DNA from: Candidatus Neomicrothrix sp. UBA881
Lineage (GTDB): Bacteria; Actinomycetota; Acidimicrobiia; Acidimicrobiales; MedAcidi-G1
Assembly (NCBI GenBank): GCA_002294285.1
Contig: DBFL01000056.1
Coordinates: 6,175-70,174 of the forward strand
Direction of reading: 5' to 3'
DNA length: 64,000 nt
Part shown: one piece after another, positions 55,674-64,000 of the stretch
How positions within the stretch are numbered: the first letter of the stretch is position 1
Layout of the letters: each line of letters starts with the position of its first letter
The notes under the pieces: model-generated
The model's database searches: none
What the model was told of the DNA's origin: nothing
Seen by the model: only the letters and a program-made list of their open reading frames with translations
Translations under genes and position numbers: made by a program

Positions 55674-56783
55674 TCAAGCCCAAATATCTAACGTTTCTTT
55701 TCGAAATTCATTAAATTTGTTTTCATTTATCGCTTTTCTGATGTTTTCTACAAAGTTGAAAAGCCATGCAAGATTGTGCAAAGTCAGAATACGCGCTCCG
55801 GTCGGCTCATCTGTAGCCATCAGATGCCTCAAGTACGATCTGGACCAGTGATTGGCTGGACTCTCAGGAAATCCTGGGTCAAGTGGTCGGTCGTCTGCAG
55901 CGAACTTAGCGTTCCCGATATTTATTCGTCCTTCTGAAGTTAATACAGTTCCATGTCGAGCTAATCGGGTAGGGAGAACACAATCAAACATATCTATGCC
56001 TCTCTCTATGACTGAGATTAAACCGACTGGATCGCCTAAACCCATGAAATATCTGGGTTGATCATGAGGAAGCAACTCCGACACTGCGGAGACTGAGTCA
56101 AGCATCTCATTTCTTCCTTCACCTACACTCAAACCTCCAATCGCATAACCGTCAAAACCTGTCTCTAAGGTTCTTTCAGCGCTTTCAATTCGCAACGATT
56201 GACTTACACCACCTTGCACTATTCCAAACTGACTTTGTCGGGAAGGAGCATCGTCGTGGTTCAAAAAAGTTTCTCTCCCTCTCTTTCCCCACGCTGCAGT
56301 CATTTCGACTGATTCCCTTATAGTCTCCTCGGGTGCCGGCAAAGCAGGACAAATATCTAAAACCATCTGTATATCAGCACCAAGATCAGCTTGTATCTCA
56401 GCTGAAGTCTCAGGCGTCAGTTTGTGATATGAACCGTCATAAACAGAGCGAAATGTTGCCCCTTCGGCGTCGATTTTTGGGTCAAGAGAAAATATCTGAT
56501 ACCCACCTGAGTCTGTCAGTGTCAAACCTTTCCAATTTGCGAATGAAGCAATACCTCCAGCATTTTTCACTATTTCTGCACCTGGACGAAGCATGAGATG
56601 GTACGTGTTTGCTAACACGACTTGGGCTCCCAATTCTGTTAAGTCCAGTGAGGACAAATGTCTGACTGATCCTCTGGTACCCACCGGCATGAAACAAGGT
56701 GTTTTAAATGAGCCCGTTGCAAGTTTGACTGTGCCTGTTCTGGCTTGTCCATCCTTGTTTTCTATTTCAAAATCAGCTCTCAT
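55674..56783 (-). CDS. tgt: Queuine/preQ1 tRNA-guanine transglycosylase lacking the zinc cysteines
   Basis: Inserts preQ1 into the wobble position of GUN tRNAs. The catalytic residues are there: Asp91 in TLTDSGGYQIF and the nucleophile Asp267 in GIDMFDCVLPTR; YAIGGLSVGE is also intact. But the zinc site, normally CxCxxC followed by a histidine, reads DPGFPESPA at about 302-310, so the three cysteines are Phe305, Glu307 and Ala310, while the histidine (His336, TLHNL) remains. Length 369 and flanking residues are normal, so this is not a frameshift. It overlaps queA by 11 bases. Confidence 0.92.
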   Translation of the reverse strand: MRADFEIENKDGQARTGTVKLATGSFKTPCFMPVGTRGSVRHLSSLDLTELGAQVVLANTYHLMLRPGAEIVKNAGGIASFANWKGLTLTDSGGYQIFSLDPKIDAEGATFRSVYDGSYHKLTPETSAEIQADLGADIQMVLDICPALPAPEETIRESVEMTAAWGKRGRETFLNHDDAPSRQSQFGIVQGGVSQSLRIESAERTLETGFDGYAIGGLSVGEGRNEMLDSVSAVSELLPHDQPRYFMGLGDPVGLISVIERGIDMFDCVLPTRLARHGTVLTSEGRINIGNAKFAADDRPLDPGFPESPANHWSRSYLRHLMATDEPTGARILTLHNLAWLFNFVENIRKAINENKFNEFRKETLDIWA

Positions 56784-57798
56784 TATTGCCTTTTAGTGAA
56801 TCTCGGGTTTGTCTTTGTAAGAGCATCGCGTCTCCAAAGGAAAGAAACCTGTAATTCTCAGATAGTGCTTCTTCATATAAGAGTCTCCATCTTTCTCCTA
56901 CAAATGCATCAAGCATTATAAGTAAAGTTGATTTCGGAAGATGGAAATTGGTTAGTAAAACATCAACAATTTTAAATTCAAATGGACGCTTTATGAAAAT
57001 ATCAGTTCTTCCTTTCAATCCTTTTAAGGCTGCTGTTTCGAGCGCACGAACTGTTGTTGTACCAACTGCAATAACTCTTTTTGCTGCACTGCACTTTTGG
57101 AAAACATTTTCTGATACTTCATAAAATTCAGAATGCATTTTGTGATCTTCGATTTTCTGTGAACTGATTGGTCTAAATGTGTCTAGTCCAACCACTAGCT
57201 CAACAAATTCAATTCTCGCTCCTTTTGCAACACACCTTTCGAGCAACTCTTCTGTTATATGTAAACCCGCAGTAGGTGCAGCAGATGACTTAGCGTTTTG
57301 GCTGTATATAGTCTGGTACCTGTCCTGGTCATCTAATTTCTTATTTATGTAAGGAGGGAGTGGCATTTCACCGTATTTTTCAAATGCTTTAATCTGATCA
57401 CCATCTACATCTATACGTACTTTTCTTATACCTTCGCCAAGATCTTCTAGTACTTCAATTCCAAAATCTTCACCAAATTTGAAAAATGTTCCTGCTTTTA
57501 TGCGTCGACTGGGTTTAACCAATGCCTCCCAATAAAGTTCGGATTCGGTTCTCTCCAATAAGAGGATTTCTACTTTGCCACCGGTTGGTTTTTTGGTATG
57601 GAAACGCGCTGGTAAAACTCGTGTGTTGTTTAGGACGATTAAATCACCTTCTTTAATCATTTCAGGAAAATCATTCATCGTTGAATGCTTTATTTGATTG
57701 TCTATATCCGTTAAGAGACGAGAATCTGTTCTAACCGGCAGTGGCTTTTGGGCTATCAAGGCTTTCGGAAGGTTGTAATCAAAATCATCAAGATTCAT
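56773..57798 (-). CDS. queA: S-adenosylmethionine:tRNA ribosyltransferase-isomerase
   Basis: Makes epoxyqueuosine on tRNA from preQ1 using SAM. Typical blocks: DFDYNLPKALIAQKPL at the N-terminus, VLNNTRVLPARF, SSAAPTAGLHITEELLE, and TNFHLPKSTLLIMLDAFVG. Length 341 is standard. It pairs functionally and physically with tgt (11-base overlap), and SAM is supplied by the metK in this window. preQ1 synthesis genes are not in the window. Confidence 0.94.
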   Translation of the reverse strand: MNLDDFDYNLPKALIAQKPLPVRTDSRLLTDIDNQIKHSTMNDFPEMIKEGDLIVLNNTRVLPARFHTKKPTGGKVEILLLERTESELYWEALVKPSRRIKAGTFFKFGEDFGIEVLEDLGEGIRKVRIDVDGDQIKAFEKYGEMPLPPYINKKLDDQDRYQTIYSQNAKSSAAPTAGLHITEELLERCVAKGARIEFVELVVGLDTFRPISSQKIEDHKMHSEFYEVSENVFQKCSAAKRVIAVGTTTVRALETAALKGLKGRTDIFIKRPFEFKIVDVLLTNFHLPKSTLLIMLDAFVGERWRLLYEEALSENYRFLSFGDAMLLQRQTRDSLKGNNES

Positions 57799-57830
57799 AA
57801 AACCCTACTTTAGAAGCTTTTAGTATTTTT

Positions 57831-58856
57831 CTAGTTGTCAAATAATGACTGAGTTTTATCAGTTGGGGCGGTCAACCCTAGATGCTCATAAGCAGACGGT
57901 GTTGCTACTCTCCCTTTCGGAGTTCTAACAAGCAGTCCTTGCTGTATTAAATATGGCTCGTACACATCCTCGACTGTATCTTCTGGTTCGCTAACACTAA
58001 TCGCTAGTGTTTTTATTCCTACTGGACCTCCGGAAAATTTTTCGCATAAGGAAAGCAAAATAGCCCTTGAGGCTTTATCTAGACCTAAATCATCAACACC
58101 AAAAAATGTAAGACCATCGCGAGCAACTTCTCCGTCAACTTTTCTTTCTCTTTCCACTTGTGCAAAGTCTCGCACCTGCCTCAAAAGTCGATTAGCTATC
58201 CGAGGGGTACCTCTTGAACGTTTAGCAATTTCAGAAGCTCCATCAATATCTATATCCACGTCGAGTATCCCAGCTGTTCTTTGGACAATAGATTGCAACT
58301 CTTCGCTTTCGTAATAATCCAGTCTTGCTGTAAGTCCAAATCTGTCACGTAAGGGTCCGGTTATAAGACCTGTTCTAGTTGTTGCTCCGACCAAAGTAAA
58401 AGGAGGTAGATCAAGTCTGATTGAACGTGCTGCTGGACCTTTACCCAGAACTATGTCTAACTCGAAATCTTCCATAGCTGGATAAAGAACTTCTTCCACG
58501 GCTCTAGCGAGCCTGTGTATTTCATCAATAAAGAGAACATCACCAACATCAAGCTTGGTCAGTATGGAAGCTAGATCTCCTGCTCTCTCAAGTGCCGGCC
58601 CAGAAGTAATGTGAAGCTCAGCTCCCATTTCCATAGCGACTATGTGAGCTAAAGTAGTCTTTCCCAAACCGGGTGGTCCTGCAAAAAGAAAATGGTCTGC
58701 AGGTTGTTCACGCTCCTTAGCGGCCTCCAACATCACACGAAGATGACCTTTTAATTCAGATTGTCCAACAAACTCTGCGAGACCTTTTGGTCTAAGACCA
58801 ATCTCTATTTCACTATCAAGTGACTCTTTGTTGGGGGAAAGTAATTCTTCGCGCAT
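57831..58856 (-). CDS. ruvB: Holliday junction branch-migration helicase RuvB
   Basis: AAA+ motor of RuvAB. Walker [17 protein letters not shown] is near residue 58, Walker [23 protein letters not shown] near 110, sensor [18 protein letters not shown], and the C-terminal winged helix with [20 protein letters not shown]. Length 341 is normal. It follows ruvA after 8 bases in the conserved ruvC-ruvA-ruvB order. Confidence 0.96.
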   Translation of the reverse strand: MREELLSPNKESLDSEIEIGLRPKGLAEFVGQSELKGHLRVMLEAAKEREQPADHFLFAGPPGLGKTTLAHIVAMEMGAELHITSGPALERAGDLASILTKLDVGDVLFIDEIHRLARAVEEVLYPAMEDFELDIVLGKGPAARSIRLDLPPFTLVGATTRTGLITGPLRDRFGLTARLDYYESEELQSIVQRTAGILDVDIDIDGASEIAKRSRGTPRIANRLLRQVRDFAQVERERKVDGEVARDGLTFFGVDDLGLDKASRAILLSLCEKFSGGPVGIKTLAISVSEPEDTVEDVYEPYLIQQGLLVRTPKGRVATPSAYEHLGLTAPTDKTQSLFDN

Positions 58857-58864
58857 TATCGACC

Positions 58865-59467
58865 TTAAGCAGTAGCTAGTTTCTGAAGGGCTTCTCTGAG
58901 TAAAATTGACGAATCATCGCCCGCGAGATCTCCTAATACTGAACGTATCTCCTCGGGAGAGTAGCCGAGCCCACCTAAAGCTTCTTGTACTTCTAGAATC
59001 GCTGATCTTCCAACTTGCGAATCGTCAGTTTGATTAGAGACTCCTTCAAGTGGCATTTTTAAAACACTTTTCAGTTCAACTAGAAGTCTTGTTGCAGTTT
59101 TTTTACCTACTCCTGGAACCAAGCAAAGTGAAGAAATATCTTCGTTATTTACAACCTGGAAAAGCTCATTCGGCCCATGTACCCCTAAAACCCCTAGAGC
59201 TAGAGATGGTCCGACCCCATGAGCTGTTAAAAGTGCTTCGAAACATATTCTTTCACTGCGGTCCAAAAACCCGTAAAGAGCCTGATCAGCTTCTCTGATT
59301 AGGTGATACGTGTATATAAAAACTTCACTTCCTTCTTCACCGATTTTTACTGCAGTTGTAGGTGTAACAATGATTCGGTACCCGATCCCAGCAGTCTCGA
59401 TAAGAACTTCACCTTTTTCACCTTCGGCAAATCGTTCTAGGAGCACACCTCGAATTGAACCTATCAT
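58865..59467 (-). CDS. ruvA: Holliday junction DNA-binding protein RuvA
   Basis: Tetrameric junction-binding partner of RuvB. The N-terminal OB domain starts [12 protein letters not shown], followed by helix-hairpin-helix motifs ([13 protein letters not shown] and [17 protein letters not shown], about 70-130) and the RuvB-contacting C-terminal domain ([14 protein letters not shown]). I chose the ATG at 59467, which overlaps the ruvC stop (ATGA) and matches the family start; an upstream in-frame start adds 15 residues from the ruvC region and is rejected. 200 aa. Confidence 0.95.
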   Translation of the reverse strand: MIGSIRGVLLERFAEGEKGEVLIETAGIGYRIIVTPTTAVKIGEEGSEVFIYTYHLIREADQALYGFLDRSERICFEALLTAHGVGPSLALGVLGVHGPNELFQVVNNEDISSLCLVPGVGKKTATRLLVELKSVLKMPLEGVSNQTDDSQVGRSAILEVQEALGGLGYSPEEIRSVLGDLAGDDSSILLREALQKLATA

Positions 59468-59958
59468 CCAGCTGCAACCTTGTATTTTCCAGGAGTTACT
59501 GCTAGATGGCATAAAGCAATTGCTACTGCATCTGCAGCATCGACAGGTCTGAGCGGAGAATCAATCTTTAGTAATGTCTGAACCATTGTTTCTATTTGGT
59601 CTTTCCCTGCACCTCCCCAACCAGCAACAGCTGACTTAACTTCGTTAGGAGAGTACAAGGTCACAGGACAGCCCGAAGCTGCTCCTTCTGCCATTATCAC
59701 ACCTGAAGCGTGACTTGTCTGCATGGCTGTCTTTGCGTTTACTTGAAATAAAACCCTTTCTACAGCTATCTCATCGGGTTTTTGTTCTTCTATCAAAACA
59801 CGAATGTCATGCTGCAAGTCAGCAAGACGTTTTGCTAAGGGGTCATTTGGATCTGTTCTAATGACACCAGCAGCTTCTGCTTGAAGTTGACGTCCTTCAC
59901 TTCTAACTAGACCATAACCACATCGGGATAAGCCTGGATCTACTCCTAAAACGAACAT
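59464..59958 (-). CDS. ruvC: Holliday junction resolvase RuvC
   Basis: Endonuclease resolving junctions bound by RuvAB. All acidic catalytic residues are visible: Asp7 in LGVDPGLSRCGYG, the glutamate in AVERVLFQVNAKTA, and the aspartates in PVDAADAVAIALCH. Length 164 is typical. Upstream, a 59-base gap to yebC holds no evident signal. Confidence 0.95.
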   Translation of the reverse strand: MFVLGVDPGLSRCGYGLVRSEGRQLQAEAAGVIRTDPNDPLAKRLADLQHDIRVLIEEQKPDEIAVERVLFQVNAKTAMQTSHASGVIMAEGAASGCPVTLYSPNEVKSAVAGWGGAGKDQIETMVQTLLKIDSPLRPVDAADAVAIALCHLAVTPGKYKVAAG

Positions 59959-60017
59959 ATGTACGATTCTATCCGAAGCTTTAACTAGATGTTGGGATTA
60001 ATTTAAACTTCCTAGGA

Positions 60018-60761
60018 TTATAAACTTTCTAAAACATCATCGGGGATGTCAAAATTTGCATAAACGTCTTGAACATCATCATCATCTTCAAGAAGATCGA
60101 CGAGTTTTAGAACAGCTTTTGCTTCTTGCGGGTCACTTATTTCTACGGTTGAAGTCGCGAGCATAGTGACGTCAGCATTTTCAAAAGAAATTTCAGCACC
60201 CTCTAAAGCTTCTCTTAGAAATTGCAAATCACCTGGAGAACAAGTCAACCTCCAACTTCTTCCTTCGTTTACGAGATCTTCCGCCCCTGCTTCAAGAGCT
60301 GCTTCCATTACAGCGTCCTCATCTATAGGATTAGAAAAATTGATTATCCCCTTGCGTTCAAATTGCCAAGCTACAGACCCTGGCTCTGCGAGCGACCCTC
60401 CATTCTTGGTCAGTATCGTGCGTATCTCAGATGCAGTTCGATTCCTATTATCAGTCAATGTCTCTACATAAAGAGCTACTCCATGCGGTGCATAACCTTC
60501 ATAGGTGATGCTTTCGTAATTAACTCCTTCAAGTTCACCTGTTCCTCTCTTGATCGCTCTTTCAATGGTGTCCAGCGGCACTGAAGAATCACGAGCTTTT
60601 TGATACATGGTGCGCAAGGTGGGATTTCCATCGAGATCACCCCCACCTTGCCTAGCCGCCACCTCAACCTGTTTAATCAACTTCGCAAAAAGTTTTCCGC
60701 GTTTTTTATCTGCAGCACCTTTTTTGTGTTTTATGGTTGCCCATTTAGAGTGACCGGACAT
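60018..60761 (-). CDS. yebC: YebC/PmpR-type regulatory or ribosome-associated protein
   Basis: Conserved three-domain protein beginning MSGHSKWATIKHKKGAADKK, the family signature, with GGDLDGNPTLRT and YEGYAPHGVALYVETLTDNRNRT blocks. Length 247 is standard. YebC members have been described as transcription regulators and, more recently, as factors easing proline-related ribosome stalling; this sequence cannot say which. The pdxT-yebC-ruvCAB order is common in actinobacteria. Confidence 0.93.
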   Translation of the reverse strand: MSGHSKWATIKHKKGAADKKRGKLFAKLIKQVEVAARQGGGDLDGNPTLRTMYQKARDSSVPLDTIERAIKRGTGELEGVNYESITYEGYAPHGVALYVETLTDNRNRTASEIRTILTKNGGSLAEPGSVAWQFERKGIINFSNPIDEDAVMEAALEAGAEDLVNEGRSWRLTCSPGDLQFLREALEGAEISFENADVTMLATSTVEISDPQEAKAVLKLVDLLEDDDDVQDVYANFDIPDDVLESL

Positions 60762-60788
60762 TAAATTCTCCTATTGAAAAATGAACTA

Positions 60789-61364
60789 CTAACTTTTTGA
60801 AAGCATCTCTAAGAATTCTGCATGTATGCGATCATCATCTGCCAATTCAGGGTGAAAAGAAGTGACAAGCACAGAACCTTGTTTACACATAACGGGTCGA
60901 CCATTTACTTGAGAAAGAACTTCTACTTTTGAACCGACTTTCTCAACCAAGGGAGCCCTTATAAAAACTCCTCTAAAAGAGCCATCGAAACCTTCAATTG
61001 AGAGATCTGATTCAAAAGAATCAATCTGTCTGCCGTAACCATTGCGACGAGTTTCGATATCTATCAGACTTAAGTGCTTTTGATCACTTCTGCCGTCTAT
61101 TATTTTCGAAGACAATAGAATCATGCCTGCACATGTTCCCAAAATTGGCATTCCATTGTCAGAACTTTTTCTGAGAGCGTCAAAAATACCTGAAGATTCA
61201 ATCAAAAAAGACATCGTTGTTGATTCTCCACCTGGGATGATCAACGCTTCCACAGAGTTTAAATTTTCGGGACTTTTGACCTCTGTCGCTTCGACGTCAA
61301 GTCTCTCCAAAGCTTGGATGTGCAAATTAAAAGCACCTTGGAGTGCCAGAACTCCAACTTTCAC
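60789..61364 (-). CDS. pdxT: Pyridoxal 5'-phosphate synthase glutaminase subunit
   Basis: Supplies ammonia to PdxS for PLP synthesis. Class I amidotransferase triad: nucleophile in ILGTCAGMILLS, and His-Glu in TSFHPELADD; IPGGESTTMSFL is the oxyanion block. Length 191 is normal. It lies 8 bases downstream of pdxS, forming the two-gene PLP synthase. Confidence 0.95.
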   Translation of the reverse strand: MKVGVLALQGAFNLHIQALERLDVEATEVKSPENLNSVEALIIPGGESTTMSFLIESSGIFDALRKSSDNGMPILGTCAGMILLSSKIIDGRSDQKHLSLIDIETRRNGYGRQIDSFESDLSIEGFDGSFRGVFIRAPLVEKVGSKVEVLSQVNGRPVMCKQGSVLVTSFHPELADDDRIHAEFLEMLSKS

Positions 61365-61372
61365 TTGCTCTC

Positions 61373-62266
61373 CTACCAGCCGCGCTCTGCTAACCGGGTT
61401 TCTATAGAATCCATTTCTATACCCGTCATTGGCTCGCCTAGTTTCCTGCTTACTTTTGCGATAATTGAAGGATCCAAATAATTTGTTGTTGCTTCAACTA
61501 TCGCTCTTGCTCTTGGCGCTGGATCTTCGCTTTTAAATATGCCGGATCCTACAAACACTGCCTGAGCGCCTAGCTGCATAACCAAAGAAGCATCGGCCGG
61601 TGTTGCTATGCCACCTGCACAAAAAATCGGAACTGGTAATTCAGCAGTTTGTGAAACTTCCTGCACCAAAGGCAAAGGGGCTTGAAGTCGTTTGGCCCAA
61701 TCAAAAAGCTCGGCAGAGTCAGCCTGAGAGATCTTTGCGATGTCTCCAAGAATGGAACGTAGGTGACGAACCGCCTCGACAATGTTTCCGGTGCCTGCTT
61801 CGCCTTTTGAGCGTATAAGGCACGCTCCTTCTGAAATCCTTCTTAATGCTTCACCTAAATTCGTAGCACCGCAAACAAACGGGGCGTCAAATTTCCACTT
61901 ATCTATATGGTGTGCCTCATCAGCTGGAGTTAAAACTTCACTTTCATCTATGTAGTCAACCCCAATTGACTGCAATATTTGTGCTTCTGCAAAATGACCT
62001 ATTCTCGCTTTAGCCATAACCGGGATTGTGACGGCGTTTTTTATCTCTTCTATCATTTCAGGATCAGACATTCTCGCAACGCCTCCGTCACGCCTTATAT
62101 CTGCTGGCACTCTTTCCAGTGCCATCACGGCGGTTGCTCCTGAATCTTCAGCAATTTTTGCTTGATCAGAATCGACGACGTCCATGATGACGCCACCTTT
62201 CAACATTTCAGCAAGACCTCTTTTGACTAAACGAGTCCCTGTGTCGTGATTAAATTCATCCATCAC
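61373..62266 (-). CDS. pdxS: Pyridoxal 5'-phosphate synthase subunit PdxS
   Basis: Core synthase that builds PLP from ribose 5-phosphate, glyceraldehyde 3-phosphate and ammonia. The active-site lysines sit in [25 protein letters not shown] strands and in [28 protein letters not shown] and [10 protein letters not shown] are the phosphate loops. Length 297 is standard. PLP made here serves ArgD among others. A 61-base spacer separates it from the lipoprotein gene upstream. Confidence 0.96.
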   Translation of the reverse strand: MMDEFNHDTGTRLVKRGLAEMLKGGVIMDVVDSDQAKIAEDSGATAVMALERVPADIRRDGGVARMSDPEMIEEIKNAVTIPVMAKARIGHFAEAQILQSIGVDYIDESEVLTPADEAHHIDKWKFDAPFVCGATNLGEALRRISEGACLIRSKGEAGTGNIVEAVRHLRSILGDIAKISQADSAELFDWAKRLQAPLPLVQEVSQTAELPVPIFCAGGIATPADASLVMQLGAQAVFVGSGIFKSEDPAPRARAIVEATTNYLDPSIIAKVSRKLGEPMTGIEMDSIETRLAERGW

Positions 62267-62327
62267 TTGAGTCTAGAAGAATTTGAGAAATATACCGTTC
62301 TCGAATTTAAATCACTTGCTTTTAATC

Positions 62328-63473
62328 TCAATCACTCAACAAGGCGGCTTCAACAGGTGTTAGTAATGAGGCCTCTCCCAATTTTGCTAATGCAACCCAT
62401 GTTCTTCCATAGTCGAGGTTTACCAATTCGCCGGTGTCGTCATCATAAAAAGACCATTTCAAAGCTTCAAACTGTCGGTCCCATGTTATTCCTACTATTT
62501 TTCCATCTCGCAAAAGCCATCCATCTCCACTGCCAGTACTTTGAGCTTGAGGAGAATTAGGATCTGCATTCGATCTGGAGTAATCGACATAAAGCAATAG
62601 AACATTTTCTGAGTTGAGTTGCACTCCATCTGCATCTAACAAGGGAGAGCCATCTTGAAAACGTTGCCAACTTGAAGACTGTCTATCCCAGAGATACTCA
62701 ATCACACGACCTCCGGTTTCCCAACGGATTCCTAAAGTTGAAACCGCGGAGTTTGGAAGAATTCCATAATCAAATATTGCCGCAGGTGCTGAACCGGGAA
62801 TATCCCCAAGTAAATAAGTCGGATCTAGAACTCCATCGTAAGGAGAGTCACCTCTCGTTGGGTCACGGGAAAAAGCACCTGTACTGTCAAGTTCTGCACT
62901 TTGTCGAACAAAAGTCCCACTTCTTTCAGCTTCTTCAACTTCAGCTCCTACTCCTTGGTTGCTACCCCAGTAGGCAAAATGAGGATTACTGAGATTGCCA
63001 ATGAGACTTATATCTGTAGATCGAGCTGAACGAACTGGCGCTACCCTTTCCGGAAGCAAGCTCTGGTATACACCCAAAAATCTTGTCTTTCCTGCTTCTA
63101 TGAGAGCTTCATAGACTATGTCGGCTTTCAAAAGCCCTTCATGAGGAAGTGAATTGACATCATTATTCCCTATTTTTACTGCCAACGCAGGACGGGGAAT
63201 AATTCCGTCCTCTGCGGGCAGTCCGGTCAAAGGGTGCCTAGCTCCAGCCCACTCTTCTGGGTTGATGCTTGTGGTGGTTGTCGTTTCAATTTCAGCGACT
63301 GTTGGAGCAACGGTGCTCACAACAGTCGTGGGAGTAACCGTTGTAGTTGTTGAAGAAGTGGTAGTTCTAACAGCAACAGTTTTTTCAGTAGCTCCACATG
63401 CAGACGCAGCAACAATTATCAGAGTTAAACAGGCTGACGTTTTAAAACCCTTTAGAAAAGTTGAAATTCTCAC
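62328..63473 (-). CDS. DUF3048 (YerB-like) lipoprotein
   Basis: Secreted protein of 381 aa with an unknown role. I start at GTG 63473, which overlaps the upstream stop (GTGA) and has GGAGGA at 63477-63482. The product then begins with a signal peptide (basic MRISTFLKGFK, hydrophobic TSACLTLIIVAA) and a lipobox ASAC with lipidated Cys26. A Thr/Ser/Val-rich linker (about 30-65) leads to the DUF3048 domains: HPLTGLPA, RPALAVKIGNN, LPERVAPVRSARSTDI and the C-terminal half with LYVDYSRSNAD. An upstream ATG at 63554 would bury the signal peptide and is rejected. Confidence 0.88.
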   Translation of the reverse strand: MRISTFLKGFKTSACLTLIIVAASACGATEKTVAVRTTTSSTTTTVTPTTVVSTVAPTVAEIETTTTTSINPEEWAGARHPLTGLPAEDGIIPRPALAVKIGNNDVNSLPHEGLLKADIVYEALIEAGKTRFLGVYQSLLPERVAPVRSARSTDISLIGNLSNPHFAYWGSNQGVGAEVEEAERSGTFVRQSAELDSTGAFSRDPTRGDSPYDGVLDPTYLLGDIPGSAPAAIFDYGILPNSAVSTLGIRWETGGRVIEYLWDRQSSSWQRFQDGSPLLDADGVQLNSENVLLLYVDYSRSNADPNSPQAQSTGSGDGWLLRDGKIVGITWDRQFEALKWSFYDDDTGELVNLDYGRTWVALAKLGEASLLTPVEAALLSD

Positions 63474-64000
63474 ACATCCTCCAAAGCTAGAATTCGCTCT
63501 CTGGTCGGTGGATGTGTTTCTCCGATTTCCACTCCTGTGGGACTCACTAGCCAAAGATGCGAAGTTGTTTTTGGAGCATTTTCAATTTCTGCTCCCAGTT
63601 CGCTGACTCGCGATAATGCGCTTTGAATACCCGGAGGGTAACGGGTTAATTGACTAGCTCTCATATCCGCATCGGCTATGTCTTTTTTGTATTTCTTACC
63701 CGTTTTAAAGAAGCTGAATAAGGGAATCCGAAGAAAAAATGCTTCCACCGTCTTTTTGTGTAGTTGCTTATCTAAACACTTTGCTATTAGAACAGCTAAA
63801 AGGCCCTCTATCTCAATTAAATCGAGTGAGTCAACTACGCCAGTTGTCAAAATCAGAGCTTGTGAATGTTTATCGCCAATTGCAGCAGCATTGCAATTGG
63901 AGTTTTCTATGACGTAAAGATCTGGTTTTTCTAGACCATGGGTTACACATATGCCTTCAACAGCATTGTGTAAACGTGGAAAGTGTTTTTCACTAGCAGG
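63470..64000 (-). CDS. M48-type peptidase-like protein with degenerate active site (partial)
   Basis: The frame runs open to the window edge, so the N-terminus is missing; 176 C-terminal residues are visible. The layout follows M48/HtpX proteases: FPRLHNAVEGICVTHGLEKP, then VIENSNCNAAAIG (family NAFATG), ALILTTGVV, and EIEGLLAVLIAKC where the family has ELEGVLAHELAH. Thus HExxH is VLIAK. The third-ligand motif ExxAD-like region reads IADAD. The tail ends THPPTRERILALEDV, typical of M48 C-termini. It appears to be a pseudoprotease, coupled by GTGA overlap to the DUF3048 lipoprotein. Confidence 0.78.
   Translation of the reverse strand, partial: PASEKHFPRLHNAVEGICVTHGLEKPDLYVIENSNCNAAAIGDKHSQALILTTGVVDSLDLIEIEGLLAVLIAKCLDKQLHKKTVEAFFLRIPLFSFFKTGKKYKKDIADADMRASQLTRYPPGIQSALSRVSELGAEIENAPKTTSHLWLVSPTGVEIGETHPPTRERILALEDV

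Noticed and set aside
1-64000. CRISPR arrays, insertion sequences, integrases, toxin-antitoxin pairs, tRNA or rRNA genes, or biosynthetic islands
   Set aside because: No direct-repeat arrays, transposase or integrase motifs, or cloverleaf-like segments were seen; nearly all bases belong to recognisable housekeeping genes.

Overview
The window looks like a chromosome segment of a compact, moderately AT-rich actinobacterium, most plausibly a marine Acidimicrobiia or Actinomarinales-type lineage. This is inferred from gene content and order, not from a marker search. Supporting signs are an actinobacterial integration host factor (mihF) between pyrF and gmk, a DUF1844 gene next to infC, a DUF6167-like gene between alaS and rarA, a PriA without a Walker A motif, the argCJBDFRGH order behind pheST, and the blocks efp-nusB-pyrR-pyrB-pyrC-carAB-pyrD-pyrF and rel-secF-secD-yajC. 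Base composition is well below that of typical high-GC Actinobacteria. I see no mobile element, phage gene, CRISPR array, tRNA or rRNA.

All but two genes lie on the minus strand, so transcription runs from high to low coordinates. Region by region: (1) 1-8402, the arginine operon argC-J-B-D-F-R-G-H with an ArgR-like operator and a probable leaderless promoter, plus the first codons of a possible thioesterase gene at the edge. (2) 8408-15166, a quinone oxidoreductase, pheT, pheS, an rRNA/tRNA methylase, rplT, rpmI and infC; infC appears to start at AUA. (3) 15308-19048, a mixed block with the only plus-strand genes (DUF1844 and a dienelactone-hydrolase-like gene) and hisG, ribD and a molybdopterin adenylyltransferase. 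(4) 19052-26299, rsmB, fmt, def, priA, metK, coaBC and rpoZ. (5) 26392-36285, gmk, mihF and the pyrimidine operon behind a PyrR-box leader. (6) 36387-43096, nusB, efp, a proline peptidase, aroQ-aroB-aroK-aroE, mltG and ruvX. (7) 43101-52676, alaS, a small membrane protein, rarA, aspS, hisS and rel. (8) 52677-60761, secF-secD-yajC, tgt-queA, ruvB-ruvA-ruvC and yebC. (9) 60789-64000, pdxT-pdxS, a DUF3048 lipoprotein and a degenerate M48-type protein cut by the window end.

Packing is extreme. Most neighbours overlap by 1-11 bases (ATGA, TAATG or GTGA junctions) or sit within about 60 bases. From 64000 down to 19052 every gene faces the same way. There is no gene-free stretch over 300 bases; the largest, 15047-15307 (261 b), holds the infC leader. 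Together the genes cover arginine, pyrimidine, shikimate, PLP and SAM synthesis, translation factors and four tRNA synthetases, protein export and Holliday-junction processing.

Most of the window is ordinary housekeeping. The best candidates for something new are the pyr leader, where a PyrR box abuts the pyrR ribosome-binding site and a strong intrinsic terminator lies inside the first codons of pyrR; a queuosine tRNA-guanine transglycosylase that has lost its three zinc cysteines; an M48-like protein that has lost its HExxH motif; and several expected genes missing from conserved clusters (pyrK, aroC, apt, ribE/ribBA/ribH).
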